A stretch of DNA of 64,000 bases from NCBI GenBank assembly GCA_041684965.1, contig JAWLGR010000005.1:1-64000 (forward strand), read 5' to 3'. How positions within the stretch are numbered: position 1 is the stretch's first letter; each line of letters begins with the position of its first letter. A model generated the notes under the pieces. It did no database searches. It was given only the letters and a program-made list of their open reading frames with translations, and had not been told where the DNA came from. Shown in pieces: positions 27,179 through 37,261 of this stretch. Position numbers and translations under genes: made by a program. This DNA comes from Mariniphaga sp041684965 (GTDB lineage: Bacteria; Bacteroidota; Bacteroidia; Bacteroidales; Prolixibacteraceae).

Positions 27179-27697
27179 ATGAAGAGTACAGAAAAAAAAG
27201 TTATTATCGATAATCTTAAAGATCAAATCGACTCGTACAGCCATTTTTATCTGACTGACATAAGTGGGTTGAATGCTGCTGATACCAGTGATTTAAGGAG
27301 ACTGTGTTTTAAAGAAAACATTAAGCTGGTTGTTGCTAAAAATACCCTTCTACGTAAAGCGCTTGAAAATTCAGCCAAGAATGCCGAAGAACTTTACGTT
27401 GCACTTAAAGGGAATACCTCAGTGATGTTTTCAGAAACTGGTAATAGTCCTGCAAAATTGATTAAAGATTTTAGTAAAAAGCGAAAAAAACCATTGTTAA
27501 AGGCAGCTTTTGTTGAAGAATCAATTTATGTTGGAGAGAACCAACTTGATGCACTGGTAGCAGTGAAATCGAAAAATGAACTCATTGCCGATGTTGTAGC
27601 CTTGTTGCAATCACCTATGAAAACTGTATTATCACAGTTACAGTCAGGTGGTAATATAATTCATGGTGTTCTTGAAACACTAAAAGAAAGAGAGTAA
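27179..27697 (+). CDS. rplJ: 50S ribosomal protein L10 (172 aa)
   Basis: L10, base of the ribosomal stalk: KKVIIDNLKDQIDSYSHFYL opening, KLVVAKNTLLRKAL (about 48-61) contacting 23S rRNA, and a C-terminal helix region that binds L12 dimers. The gene begins 12 bases after rplA, so no separate rplJ leader is present; autoregulation by L10, if any, would need a site inside rplA. Confidence 0.96.
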   Translation: MKSTEKKVIIDNLKDQIDSYSHFYLTDISGLNAADTSDLRRLCFKENIKLVVAKNTLLRKALENSAKNAEELYVALKGNTSVMFSETGNSPAKLIKDFSKKRKKPLLKAAFVEESIYVGENQLDALVAVKSKNELIADVVALLQSPMKTVLSQLQSGGNIIHGVLETLKERE

Positions 27698-27730
27698 AAA
27701 TTTTTTTGAAATTAAATAAAAACAAATAAA

Positions 27731-28111
27731 ATGGCAGATTTAAAACAACTTGCAGAAGAGTTGGTAAACTTAACTGTTAAAGAGGTTAACGAATTAGCTG
27801 GTATTCTTAAAGATGAATACGGCATAGAACCCGCGGTGGCTGCAGTTGCAGCTGCTGGACCTGCAGCAGGTGCTGCTGAAGGCGAAGCCGCAGCAGAACA
27901 GACTGAATTTGATGTTATATTAAAAGCAGCTGGACAGTCGAAACTTGCAGTAGTTAAACTCGTAAAAGAACTTACAGGTCTTGGCTTAAAAGAAGCTAAA
28001 GCTGTAGTTGATGAAGCTCCTAAGGCAATTAAGGAAAAAGTTTCTAAAGATGAGGCAGAAGCCCTTAAAAATCAATTGGAAGAAGCTGGAGCCGAAGTTG
28101 AAATTAAATAA
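27731..28111 (+). CDS. rplL: 50S ribosomal protein L7/L12 (126 aa)
   Basis: Stalk protein: N-terminal dimerisation domain (LKQLAEELVNLTVKEVNELA), an Ala/Gly-rich hinge (about 38-56) and the C-terminal factor-binding domain with KLAVVKLVKELTGLGLKEAK. Full length. Followed by a strong hairpin that separates it from rpoB. Confidence 0.97.
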   Translation: MADLKQLAEELVNLTVKEVNELAGILKDEYGIEPAVAAVAAAGPAAGAAEGEAAAEQTEFDVILKAAGQSKLAVVKLVKELTGLGLKEAKAVVDEAPKAIKEKVSKDEAEALKNQLEEAGAEVEIK

Positions 28112-28140
28112 GCGCAATCAGACCTTTTTTAAGGTTGTAT

Positions 28141-28178
28141 GGTTTAGAATCTTGCAAGGCAAGATTCTAAACCTTTTT
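28141..28178 (+). terminator. Perfect 15-bp terminator between rplL and rpoB
   Basis: GGTTTAGAATCTTGC (28141-28155) pairs without mismatch with GCAAGATTCTAAACC (28159-28173) over a three-base loop, then five T. A smaller hairpin ACCTT-TTTT-AAGGT (28122-28135) precedes it. It sits where E. coli has its partial attenuator, and probably limits rpoBC read-through from the ribosomal genes. Confidence 0.85.
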
Positions 28179-28216
28179 GTGTATTTATATTTTATATATT
28201 TAACCTGTATAAATAC

Positions 28217-31200
28217 ATGGTAATAAATACAAAAATAGAGAGGATTAATTTCTCCTCAACACAAACCAGGTTTGATTATCCTGACTTCTTGGAAGTACAA
28301 ATTAAATCATTCAAGGATTTTTTCCAGTTAAACACAACACCTGAAAAACGTAAAGAGGAAGGTCTTTCTCGTGTATTCGAAGAAAATTTCCCGATTACTG
28401 ATACCCGGAATAATTTTGTTTTGGAGTTCCTCGATTATCAGGTCGATCCTCCTCGATATTCTATCGCTGAGTGCATTGAGAGGGGTTTAACATTTAGTGT
28501 TCCGGTAAAAGCCCGGCTAAAACTTTATTGTACGGATCCCGAACATGAAGACTTTGATACAGTAGTTCAGGATGTTTATCTTGGAACTGTGCCATATATG
28601 ACCGATAAAGGTACCTTTATTATCAATGGTGCTGAACGAGTCATTGTTTCGCAGCTGCATCGGTCTCCTGGTGTTTTCTTTGGTCAAAGTCTCCATGCCA
28701 ATGGTACCAAGCTTTATTCCGCCAGAATTATTCCATTTAAAGGATCATGGATCGAGTTTGCAACTGACATTAACAGTGTCATGTTTGCTTATATCGACAG
28801 GAAAAAGAAATTACCGGTAACAACACTGTTAAGGGCTATTGGCTACGAAAGCGATAAAGATATCCTTGAAATTTTCGACCTGGCTGATGAAGTAAAGGTT
28901 TCAAAAACAGGTTTGAAAAAAGTTGTTGGTCGGAGACTTGCTGCTCGTGTGTTGAAATCATGGGTGGAAGATTTCGTTGATGAAGATACCGGTGAAGTCG
29001 TTTCTATTGAACGTAACGAAGTGGTTATTGACAGGGAAACAGTTCTTGAAGAAGATCACATTGATGAGATTATTGACTCAGGAGTTAAAACCATCCTGGT
29101 TCATAAAGATGATCAGCGTCAGCAGGATTATGCAATTATCTATAACACTCTGCAAAAAGACCCTTGTAATTCTGAAAAAGAAGCTGTTTTGCATATTTAC
29201 AGACAATTACGTAATGCAGAACCACCAGATGAAGCCACTGCACGGGATGTTATTGATAAACTTTTCTTTTCCGATAAAAGATACGATTTAGGAGAAGTAG
29301 GCCGGTATCGGATCAATAAAAAACTTGGGCTTGAAGTTGATTCTGAAATTCGTGTATTAACGAAAGAGGATATCATTGAGATTATCAGATACCTGATACA
29401 GTTGGTTAATTCAAAAACTGATGTGGATGATATTGATCATCTAAGTAACAGAAGAGTTCGTACTGTAGGAGAGCAAATGTATAATCAGTTTGGTATTGGC
29501 CTTGCCCGCATGGCACGGACTATACGTGAGCGGATGAATGTACGCGACAATGAGGTCTTTACGCCGATCGATCTGATAAATTCAAAAACGCTCTCATCAG
29601 TTATAAATTCATTCTTCGGGACAAATGCCCTTTCTCAGTTTATGGATCAAACGAATCCGCTTGCTGAGATGACTCATAAACGACGGATGTCGGCTTTGGG
29701 GCCAGGTGGATTATCAAGAGAAAGAGCGGGCTTTGAAGTTCGTGATGTTCATTACACTCATTATGGCAGATTATGCCCGATAGAAACACCTGAAGGTCCA
29801 AACATCGGATTGATTTCTTCTCTCTGTGTATTTGCAAAAATTACAGACCTTGGATTTATATCAACACCCTACAGGAAAGTGATAAATGGGAATGTTGATT
29901 TGTCTGACGGCGGTTCAATTTATTTAACTGCTGAAGAAGAAGAAGGAAAAATCATTGCTCAGGCCAATGCTCCAATCGATGCTGATGGGAACTTCATTAA
30001 TCAGAAAGTTAAATCAAGGCTGGATGGCGACTATCCTTTAGTAGACAGAGAAGAAGTTAACCTGATGGACGTAGGTCCTAACCAGATAGCTTCGGTCGCC
30101 GCTTCGTTGATTTCATTTCTTGAGCACGACGATGCGAACCGTGCACTGATGGGATCGAACATGATGCGTCAGGCTGTACCGCTATTGCGTCCTGAAGCCC
30201 CGATTGTAGGAACCGGGCTGGAAGCAAGAGCTGCTTCAGATTCAAGGGTGCTTATTCAGGCAGCTGCTGATGGAGTAGTTGAATATGTTGATGCCAATCA
30301 GATTATCGTTCGTTACGATGTTACTGATGATGACCTTTTCGTAAGTTTCGACCCTGAAGTGGTTACTTATGAGTTGCAAAAATATACCAAAACCAATCAG
30401 GGAACAACAGTTGACCTGAAACCCATTGTGCTTAAAGGAGAAAGAATTACAAAAGGACAAATTCTTTCTGAAGGGTATGCTACGGAAAAGGGTGAGCTGG
30501 CTCTTGGCCGGAATCTGATGGTGGCCTTTATGCCATGGCAGGGATACAATTATGAAGATGCGATTGTAATTTCCGAGAGGATAGTACGTGAAGATGTGTT
30601 TACATCGGTACATGTCGATGAGTATAGCCTTGAAGTAAGGGATACAAAACGAGGCCTTGAGGAATTTACTTCAGACATTCCCAATGTGAGCGAAGAGGCA
30701 ACTAAAAACCTTGATGAAAACGGTTTGATAAGAATTGGTGCTGAAGTAAAACCTGGTGATATTCTTATCGGAAAAATTACTCCCAAAGGAGAATCCGATC
30801 CCTCTCCGGAAGAAAAGCTTCTCAGGGCAATATTCGGTGATAAGGCAGGTGATGTAAAAGATGCATCACTTAAGGCGTCACCTTCATTAACAGGTGTTGT
30901 TATCGATAAAAAATTGTTCTCAAGGGTTGCTAAAGATAAAAAAGGCAAAACCACTACTAAAACCCTGCTCGATCAGATCGATGAAAGCTTTGATAGGGAA
31001 GTTGCTGCCTTGCGGATCCGATTGGAGGATAAATTATTTGCTCTGGTAACCGGAAAAACTTCACAGGGAGTGAAGGATTATTATGGCACAGAGATTATTC
31101 CTAAAGGAGTGAAATTTACTCTAAAACAGTTGCAGGAAGTTGATTACCTGTCGGTAAACCCGTCGAAATGGACCACCGATAAAGATAAAAACGATTTAAT

Positions 31201-32029
31201 CTTTAAGGTAATCAACAACTATATAATGAAATACAAGGAGGCCGAAGCTGTTGCAAGACGTGAACGTTACAATGTTACCATTGGAGATGAACTTCCTGCG
31301 GGGATTGTCCAGCTTGCGAAAATTTTCATTGCTAAAAAGCGGAAATTACAGATTGGGGATAAAATGGCAGGACGTCATGGAAACAAAGGGATAGTCTCAC
31401 GTGTTGTCCGTCAGGAAGATATGCCATTTCTTGCAGATGGTACGCCGGTTGATATTGTACTGAATCCTCTGGGAGTTCCTTCAAGGATGAACCTGGGACA
31501 AATTTATGAAACTGTTCTTGGTTGGGCAGGAAAAGAACTGGGATTGAAATTTGCCACACCGATTTTTGATGGTGCTTCTCTTGATGAAATTTCAGATTAT
31601 ACTGAAAAAGCAGGATTGCCCCGGTTTGGAAAAACAACCCTGTACGACGGTGAAACTGGCGAACCTTTCGATCAGCAGGCAACAGTTGGGGTCATTTACA
31701 TGATGAAACTGGGACATATGGTTGAAGATAAAATGCATGCACGTTCTATTGGTCCTTATTCACTCATTACCCAGCAACCATTAGGTGGTAAAGCACAGTT
31801 TGGTGGTCAGCGTTTTGGAGAAATGGAAGTTTGGGCACTTGAAGCCTTCGGTGCATCCCACATTCTCCAGGAAATCCTTACCGTGAAATCGGATGATGTG
31901 ATGGGTAGGGCAAAAGCTTACGAATCAATTGTTAAAGGTGAGCCAATGCCTCAACCGGGAATTCCGGAATCTCTCAACGTATTGTTGCATGAACTCCGGG
32001 GACTGGGACTTAGCATACGGATGGAATAA
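28217..32029 (+). CDS. rpoB: RNA polymerase subunit beta (1270 aa)
   Basis: Full-length beta subunit. Recognisable blocks include the rifampicin-pocket region (FFGTNALSQFMDQTNPLAEM then THKRRMSALGPGGLSRERAG, each near residues 470-500), RHGNKGIVSR around 1055 in the catalytic centre, and the C-terminal LGGKAQFGGQRFGEMEVWAL. The rifampicin-pocket residues look wild-type. ATG 28217 lies 39 bases after the rplL terminator. No consensus promoter is obvious in that gap, so expression probably depends on read-through or a weak promoter. Confidence 0.98.
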   Translation: MVINTKIERINFSSTQTRFDYPDFLEVQIKSFKDFFQLNTTPEKRKEEGLSRVFEENFPITDTRNNFVLEFLDYQVDPPRYSIAECIERGLTFSVPVKARLKLYCTDPEHEDFDTVVQDVYLGTVPYMTDKGTFIINGAERVIVSQLHRSPGVFFGQSLHANGTKLYSARIIPFKGSWIEFATDINSVMFAYIDRKKKLPVTTLLRAIGYESDKDILEIFDLADEVKVSKTGLKKVVGRRLAARVLKSWVEDFVDEDTGEVVSIERNEVVIDRETVLEEDHIDEIIDSGVKTILVHKDDQRQQDYAIIYNTLQKDPCNSEKEAVLHIYRQLRNAEPPDEATARDVIDKLFFSDKRYDLGEVGRYRINKKLGLEVDSEIRVLTKEDIIEIIRYLIQLVNSKTDVDDIDHLSNRRVRTVGEQMYNQFGIGLARMARTIRERMNVRDNEVFTPIDLINSKTLSSVINSFFGTNALSQFMDQTNPLAEMTHKRRMSALGPGGLSRERAGFEVRDVHYTHYGRLCPIETPEGPNIGLISSLCVFAKITDLGFISTPYRKVINGNVDLSDGGSIYLTAEEEEGKIIAQANAPIDADGNFINQKVKSRLDGDYPLVDREEVNLMDVGPNQIASVAASLISFLEHDDANRALMGSNMMRQAVPLLRPEAPIVGTGLEARAASDSRVLIQAAADGVVEYVDANQIIVRYDVTDDDLFVSFDPEVVTYELQKYTKTNQGTTVDLKPIVLKGERITKGQILSEGYATEKGELALGRNLMVAFMPWQGYNYEDAIVISERIVREDVFTSVHVDEYSLEVRDTKRGLEEFTSDIPNVSEEATKNLDENGLIRIGAEVKPGDILIGKITPKGESDPSPEEKLLRAIFGDKAGDVKDASLKASPSLTGVVIDKKLFSRVAKDKKGKTTTKTLLDQIDESFDREVAALRIRLEDKLFALVTGKTSQGVKDYYGTEIIPKGVKFTLKQLQEVDYLSVNPSKWTTDKDKNDLIFKVINNYIMKYKEAEAVARRERYNVTIGDELPAGIVQLAKIFIAKKRKLQIGDKMAGRHGNKGIVSRVVRQEDMPFLADGTPVDIVLNPLGVPSRMNLGQIYETVLGWAGKELGLKFATPIFDGASLDEISDYTEKAGLPRFGKTTLYDGETGEPFDQQATVGVIYMMKLGHMVEDKMHARSIGPYSLITQQPLGGKAQFGGQRFGEMEVWALEAFGASHILQEILTVKSDDVMGRAKAYESIVKGEPMPQPGIPESLNVLLHELRGLGLSIRME

Positions 32030-32079
32030 CCTCCGTTTACCTGCATTTGGTTCTGTTATAATGATTTTTAATTAAAATT

Positions 32080-35000
32080 ATGGCATTCAGAAAAGATAAT
32101 AAAGCAAAAGGGGGATTTTCTAAAATTTCCATCAGTCTTTCTTCTCCTGAAGAGATTCTGGAAAGATCGTATGGTGAGGTTTTAAAACCCGAAACAATAA
32201 ACTACAGAACTTATAAACCTGAACGTGATGGCTTGTTTTGTGAACGAATTTTCGGACCTGTAAAAGACTATGAATGCCACTGCGGTAAATACAAGCGAAT
32301 CCGTTATAAAGGAATCGTGTGTGACCGTTGTGGTGTTGAGGTGACCGAGAAAAAAGTCCGCCGCGAACGAATGGGTCATATTGCATTGGTGGTGCCTGTG
32401 GCCCATATCTGGTATTTCCGATCGTTACCAAATAAAATAGGTTACCTGCTCGGATTGCCAACCAAAAAACTCGATTCGATTATTTACTACGAACGATATG
32501 TTGTAATTAATGCAGGTGTGAAAGCCGTCGATGGTATCAAATCACTCGATTTTCTTACCGAGGAAGAGTATCTTGATATATTGGATACTCTGCCTAAAGA
32601 TAATCAGTTTCTTGATGATGAGGATCCTAATAAATTTATTGCCAAAATGGGGGCTGAAGCTTTATATGAAATATTAAGCCGGATCGACCTGGATGATTTG
32701 TCATTTAACCTGAGGCATAAAGCAAATACCGAAACTTCACAACAAAGGAAAAATGAAGCATTGAAAAGGCTTCAGGTTGTTGAAGCATTCAGAGCCAGCA
32801 AAAACCTGAACAAGCCCGAATGGATGATTGTTAGGGTAGTTCCTGTTATTCCCCCGGATTTGAGACCGCTGGTCCCACTCGATGGAGGAAGATTTGCTAC
32901 TTCTGATCTGAATGATCTTTACCGCAGGGTTATCATACGGAACAACAGGCTTAAAAGGCTTATTGAAATTAAGGCTCCTGAAGTTATTCTCCGCAATGAA
33001 AAAAGAATGCTTCAGGAGGCTGTTGATTCTCTTTTTGATAATTCCCGTAAATCAAATGCCGTTAAAACAGAAAATAACAGGGCCCTTAAATCACTTTCTG
33101 ACAGCTTGAAAGGGAAACAAGGGCGTTTCCGCCAAAACCTCCTTGGTAAACGGGTGGATTATTCTGCACGTTCTGTTATTGTCGTAGGTCCTAAACTGAA
33201 AGTTCATGAATGCGGACTTCCTAAAGATATGGCCGCAGAACTTTATAAACCCTTTGTTATCAGAAAACTGATTGAAAGAGGGATAGTTAAAACTGTAAAA
33301 TCGGCAAAAAAGATTGTTGACAGAAAAGATCCTGTTGTATGGGAAATCCTGGAAAATGTATTGAAAGGACATCCCGTTCTCCTGAACCGTGCACCTACTT
33401 TGCACAGGCTATCCATTCAGGCTTTTCAACCAGTAATGATAGAAGGGAAAGCTATTCAGTTGCACCCGCTTGTTTGTACCGGTTTTAACGCCGACTTTGA
33501 TGGAGATCAGATGGCTGTTCACCTGCCTCTTGGAAATGCTGCTATTCTGGAAGCACAGATATTGATGCTTGCCTCACATAACCTGCTAAATCCGGCAAAT
33601 GGAGCTCCTATTCAAGTTCCATCACAGGATATGGTTCTTGGTCTATATTATATGACCAAACCGCGCGAAGGTTCTAAAGGCGAAGGAATGGTATTTTATT
33701 CTCCTGAAGAGGTGATGATTGCATACGATGAAAAAGCTGTTGCACTGCACTCGATTATAAAAGTGAAAGTGGAAGATGTAGATGAAAATGGCGATTTTTT
33801 CAGACACATTATCGAAACTACTGTTGGTCGTATTCTTTTTAATGAATACGTACCCCGCAATGTAGGCTACATAAATCAGTTGCTCACAAAAAAATCACTG
33901 CGTACCATCATTTCTGAAGTTTTCAAAAAATGTGGCAATGCAGATACAGTTACCTTTCTCGATGCCATTAAAGATCTTGGATACCACATGGCATATCGTG
34001 GTGGTCTGTCATTTAATATTGATGATGTTATCATTCCTGAAGACAAGGAAAATATTGTTGGCGGTGGATATGAAGAAGTTGATGAAGTAATTGCTAACTA
34101 TAATATGGGGTTCATTACCAACAATGAACGGTACAACCAGGTTATCGATATCTGGACGCATGCAAACTCACGCCTTACCCATTCAGTGATGAAAACCATT
34201 AGTGGTGACAAGCAAGGATTCAATTCTATTTATATGATGCTTGACTCCGGTGCCCGTGGCTCTAAAGAGCAGATACGCCAGTTATGTGGAATGAGAGGCC
34301 TGATGGCCAAACCTCAAAAGTCCGGGTCCACTGGTTCTCAGATTATTGAAAATCCAATTCTTGCAAACTTTAAGGAAGGCCTTTCAGTTCTTGAATATTT
34401 TATTTCTACACACGGTGCACGAAAAGGGTTGGCAGATACCGCTCTAAAAACAGCAGATGCAGGTTATCTTACACGCCGGCTGGTTGATGTTTCACAGGAT
34501 GTAATTATTGCTGAGGAAGATTGCGGAACATTGCGTGGGATTGCTGCTGCCGCTATTAAGAACAATGAAGAAATTGTAGCTTCACTTTATGAACGCATTA
34601 TAGGCCGCACGTCTGTACACGATATTTATCATCCGCTGACGGGTGAGCTGATAATTAAATCCGGGGATAAAATCACTGAGGATATTGCAAATAAAATTGA
34701 AAATTCACCCATTGAGAGCATTGAAATCCGTTCAGTACTTACCTGTGAATCAAAAATAGGAGTTTGTACTAAATGCTATGGGCGGAATCTAGCAACCGGT
34801 GAAACAGTCCAGAAAGGTGAAGCAGTAGGTGTGATTGCAGCTCAATCGATTGGTGAACCTGGTACTCAATTAACCCTTCGTACTTTCCATGTGGGAGGTA
34901 TTGCCGGTAATATTTCAGCACAATCAACCGTTGAGGCACGTTATGATGGTATAGTCGAAATTGAAGAACTAAGAGCAGTTGAATATAAAAGTGATGACGG

Positions 35001-36342
35001 TACTCCTGTTGATATTGTTGTTAGCCGTCTTGCTGAATTGAAAATTGTTGATAAAAATACACGAATTCCTCTGTCAACCAATGCTATTCCGTATGGTTCA
35101 AAACTGTATGTAAAAAATGGAGAAGAAATCAGGAAGGGTAAGCTGATTTGCGAATGGGATCCATTTAATGGTGTAATTATTACAGAATTCGATGGGAAAA
35201 TTGAATTTGAAAACCTGATCGAAAATATTACCTACCGTGAAGAATCGGATGAGCAAACAGGTTACAGTGAAAAAGTAATTATTGAAACCAGGGATAAAAC
35301 CAAGAACCCAACCCTTAAGATCATGGATAGGGATGGAACAATGATTCGTTCTTATAACCTGCCGGTAGGAGGGCATATATCCGTTTCACAGGGACATGAA
35401 GTAAAAGCCGGTATGGTGCTGGTAAAAATACCAAGGGCTGCTGGTAAGGCTGGTGATATCACCGGAGGTTTGCCACGTGTAACCGAGCTTTTCGAAGCAC
35501 GTAACCCATCCAATCCGGCAGTAGTTTCTGAAATCGACGGTGAGGTATCACTTGGCAAAATCAAGCGAGGTAACCGCGAAATTATTATTACTTCAAAAAC
35601 AAGTGATGTCAAAAAATACCTCGTACCACTTTCCAAGCAGATTCTGGTACAGGAAAACGATTATATCAGGGCTGGGACATCACTCTCTGACGGAGCCATT
35701 ACCCCTTCCGATATTCTTGCTATTAAAGGTCCTACAGCCGTTCAAGAATATATCCTAAATGAAGTTCAGGATGTGTATCGTATGCAGGGTGTGAAAATCA
35801 ACGACAAGCATTTCGAGGTAATTATTCGTCAGATGATGCGTAAAGTAGAAATCGATGATCCTGGCGATACCCGTTTTCTTGAAAAACAAATCGTCGATAA
35901 AAATGAATTCCTTTCCGAAAATGACTGGATATGGAATAAAAAAGTTGTTATCGAACCGGGAGATGCTGAAGGATTAAAAGCCGGGCAAATTATTTCTGCA
36001 CGAAGGCTTCGGGATGAAAATTCACAGTTGAGACGTAAAGATAAAAAGTTGGTTGAAGCCAGGGATGCAATTGCTGCTACTTCAAGTCAGATTTTGCAGG
36101 GAATTACCAGGGCAGCCCTTCAAACCAGGAGCTGGCTTTCAGCAGCCTCGTTCCAGGAAACCACTAAAGTATTGAACGAAGCAGCTATTAATGGTAAGAC
36201 GGATTATCTCGACGGGTTGAAGGAAAATGTAATCTGCGGTCATCTCATTCCGGCTGGAACAGGTTTGAAGGAATATAAAAACCTGATTGTGGGATCAAAA
36301 GAAGAATATGACCGGTTAATTGATGTAAAGAAAAACATTTAA
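32080..36342 (+). CDS. rpoC: RNA polymerase subunit beta' (1420 aa)
   Basis: Full-length beta'. The N-terminal zinc ribbon (YECHCGKYKRIRYKGIVC then DRCGVEV) is at about residues 64-88. The Mg2+-binding NADFDGDQMAVH of the active site is near residue 470. The trigger-loop region with GEPGTQLTLRTFHVGG is near 925-940, and the second zinc site (CESKIGVCTKCYGRNL) precedes it near 888. The gene follows rpoB by 50 bases and is co-transcribed with the DUF3467 gene. Confidence 0.98.
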   Translation: MAFRKDNKAKGGFSKISISLSSPEEILERSYGEVLKPETINYRTYKPERDGLFCERIFGPVKDYECHCGKYKRIRYKGIVCDRCGVEVTEKKVRRERMGHIALVVPVAHIWYFRSLPNKIGYLLGLPTKKLDSIIYYERYVVINAGVKAVDGIKSLDFLTEEEYLDILDTLPKDNQFLDDEDPNKFIAKMGAEALYEILSRIDLDDLSFNLRHKANTETSQQRKNEALKRLQVVEAFRASKNLNKPEWMIVRVVPVIPPDLRPLVPLDGGRFATSDLNDLYRRVIIRNNRLKRLIEIKAPEVILRNEKRMLQEAVDSLFDNSRKSNAVKTENNRALKSLSDSLKGKQGRFRQNLLGKRVDYSARSVIVVGPKLKVHECGLPKDMAAELYKPFVIRKLIERGIVKTVKSAKKIVDRKDPVVWEILENVLKGHPVLLNRAPTLHRLSIQAFQPVMIEGKAIQLHPLVCTGFNADFDGDQMAVHLPLGNAAILEAQILMLASHNLLNPANGAPIQVPSQDMVLGLYYMTKPREGSKGEGMVFYSPEEVMIAYDEKAVALHSIIKVKVEDVDENGDFFRHIIETTVGRILFNEYVPRNVGYINQLLTKKSLRTIISEVFKKCGNADTVTFLDAIKDLGYHMAYRGGLSFNIDDVIIPEDKENIVGGGYEEVDEVIANYNMGFITNNERYNQVIDIWTHANSRLTHSVMKTISGDKQGFNSIYMMLDSGARGSKEQIRQLCGMRGLMAKPQKSGSTGSQIIENPILANFKEGLSVLEYFISTHGARKGLADTALKTADAGYLTRRLVDVSQDVIIAEEDCGTLRGIAAAAIKNNEEIVASLYERIIGRTSVHDIYHPLTGELIIKSGDKITEDIANKIENSPIESIEIRSVLTCESKIGVCTKCYGRNLATGETVQKGEAVGVIAAQSIGEPGTQLTLRTFHVGGIAGNISAQSTVEARYDGIVEIEELRAVEYKSDDGTPVDIVVSRLAELKIVDKNTRIPLSTNAIPYGSKLYVKNGEEIRKGKLICEWDPFNGVIITEFDGKIEFENLIENITYREESDEQTGYSEKVIIETRDKTKNPTLKIMDRDGTMIRSYNLPVGGHISVSQGHEVKAGMVLVKIPRAAGKAGDITGGLPRVTELFEARNPSNPAVVSEIDGEVSLGKIKRGNREIIITSKTSDVKKYLVPLSKQILVQENDYIRAGTSLSDGAITPSDILAIKGPTAVQEYILNEVQDVYRMQGVKINDKHFEVIIRQMMRKVEIDDPGDTRFLEKQIVDKNEFLSENDWIWNKKVVIEPGDAEGLKAGQIISARRLRDENSQLRRKDKKLVEARDAIAATSSQILQGITRAALQTRSWLSAASFQETTKVLNEAAINGKTDYLDGLKENVICGHLIPAGTGLKEYKNLIVGSKEEYDRLIDVKKNI

Positions 36343-36353
36343 TTTTAGTTACC

Positions 36354-36680
36354 ATGGATGAAAAAAAACAAAAGCAACAACAACTAAATATTGAATTGAG
36401 TGAGGAAATAGCACAGGGAATTTACTCAAACCTGGCTGTTATTACACATTCCAGCTCAGAATTTGTAGTTGATTTTGTTCGTATCATGCCTGGAATTCCT
36501 AAAGCAAATGTGAAATCAAGGGTAATCCTTACTCCGGAACATGCCAAACGTTTGTTGCATGCTTTGCAGGATAATATCAGTAAGTATGAGGCTGTTCACG
36601 GTACTATTAAGAATGTTGGACCTGGTTCTGGACACGGAATGCCTCCAATGGCTTTTGGAGGCCCTACTGCTCAGGCCTAA
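36354..36680 (+). CDS. DUF3467 protein (108 aa)
   Basis: Small soluble protein of the DUF3467 family, with SNLAVITHSSSEFVVDF (about 25-41) and ILTPEHAKRLLHALQDNI (about 61-78). The C-terminus is Gly/Pro-rich and disordered. It sits 11 bases after rpoC, its usual place in Bacteroidota, so co-regulation with RNA polymerase is likely; function is unknown. Confidence 0.9.
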   Translation: MDEKKQKQQQLNIELSEEIAQGIYSNLAVITHSSSEFVVDFVRIMPGIPKANVKSRVILTPEHAKRLLHALQDNISKYEAVHGTIKNVGPGSGHGMPPMAFGGPTAQA

Positions 36681-36704
36681 GGAAATATAAATCATATATA
36701 AAGC

Positions 36705-36740
36705 AGCCGTCTCAAAAAATTGTTTGGGGCGGCTTTCTTT
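36705..36740 (+). terminator. Terminator of the rpoBC operon
   Basis: AGCCGTCTCAAA (36705-36716) pairs with TTTGGGGCGGCT (36723-36734), twelve pairs including two G-U, followed by TTCTTTTT. Confidence 0.85.
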
Positions 36741-37261
36741 TTGCTATGATTAATTGCCATAGAATGGTCTGGGGAAATTGATATCCTGTAATTTATGAGT
36801 AAAATAAATTCAGTTCCCCTGAGTATAAGTCAGTAAGATGCCACCATTAAATGAGAAAATCCAGTTTTTAACCGTTCTTAACTGGTATTTCATTGTTTCA
36901 TTATATATTTAGCTTTAGAAATCAGATGCAATAGGGGCTACCTCTCTTATGCTGATTGTCCTGATTAATCTTTCAGTCTGGCATTAATCAATTCAATGGT
37001 TGGAAGAGAATATATCTTTGGAGAACTGGTTGTATATAGCGGTGCATTTAACTCCGTTGAAATTTACAACTTGCATTAGCTGACAATAAGTATTGATGAA
37101 ATAGATACAGAAAAATAAAATAATAGGAACAGCCATATATGTGAGACTAAACTCCGTGAAACGATTGAAATAATTGGAATCAATACCATTACATAGCAAA
37201 TAATATTGCGGCTTGCCAGCAATTGGTTTGATAACTGCCGGTTGTATTATAGAAAATAAAA
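36741..37261. other. Non-coding, probably decayed stretch
   Basis: About 520 bases with stops in all frames at gene scale. A plus-strand fragment from the ATG at about 36995 (MVGREYIFGELVVYSG) and a later piece (ETIEIIGINTIT, near 37160) look protein-like but belong to no family I can name. Together with the pseudogene that follows, this reads as an eroded gene pair. Confidence 0.4.

Noticed and set aside
28179..28216. Bacteroidota promoter directly before rpoB
   Set aside because: TTTTG at 28175-28179 and TATATTTA at 28195-28202 are only about 15 bases apart and the second lacks the final G; too weak to list as a feature.
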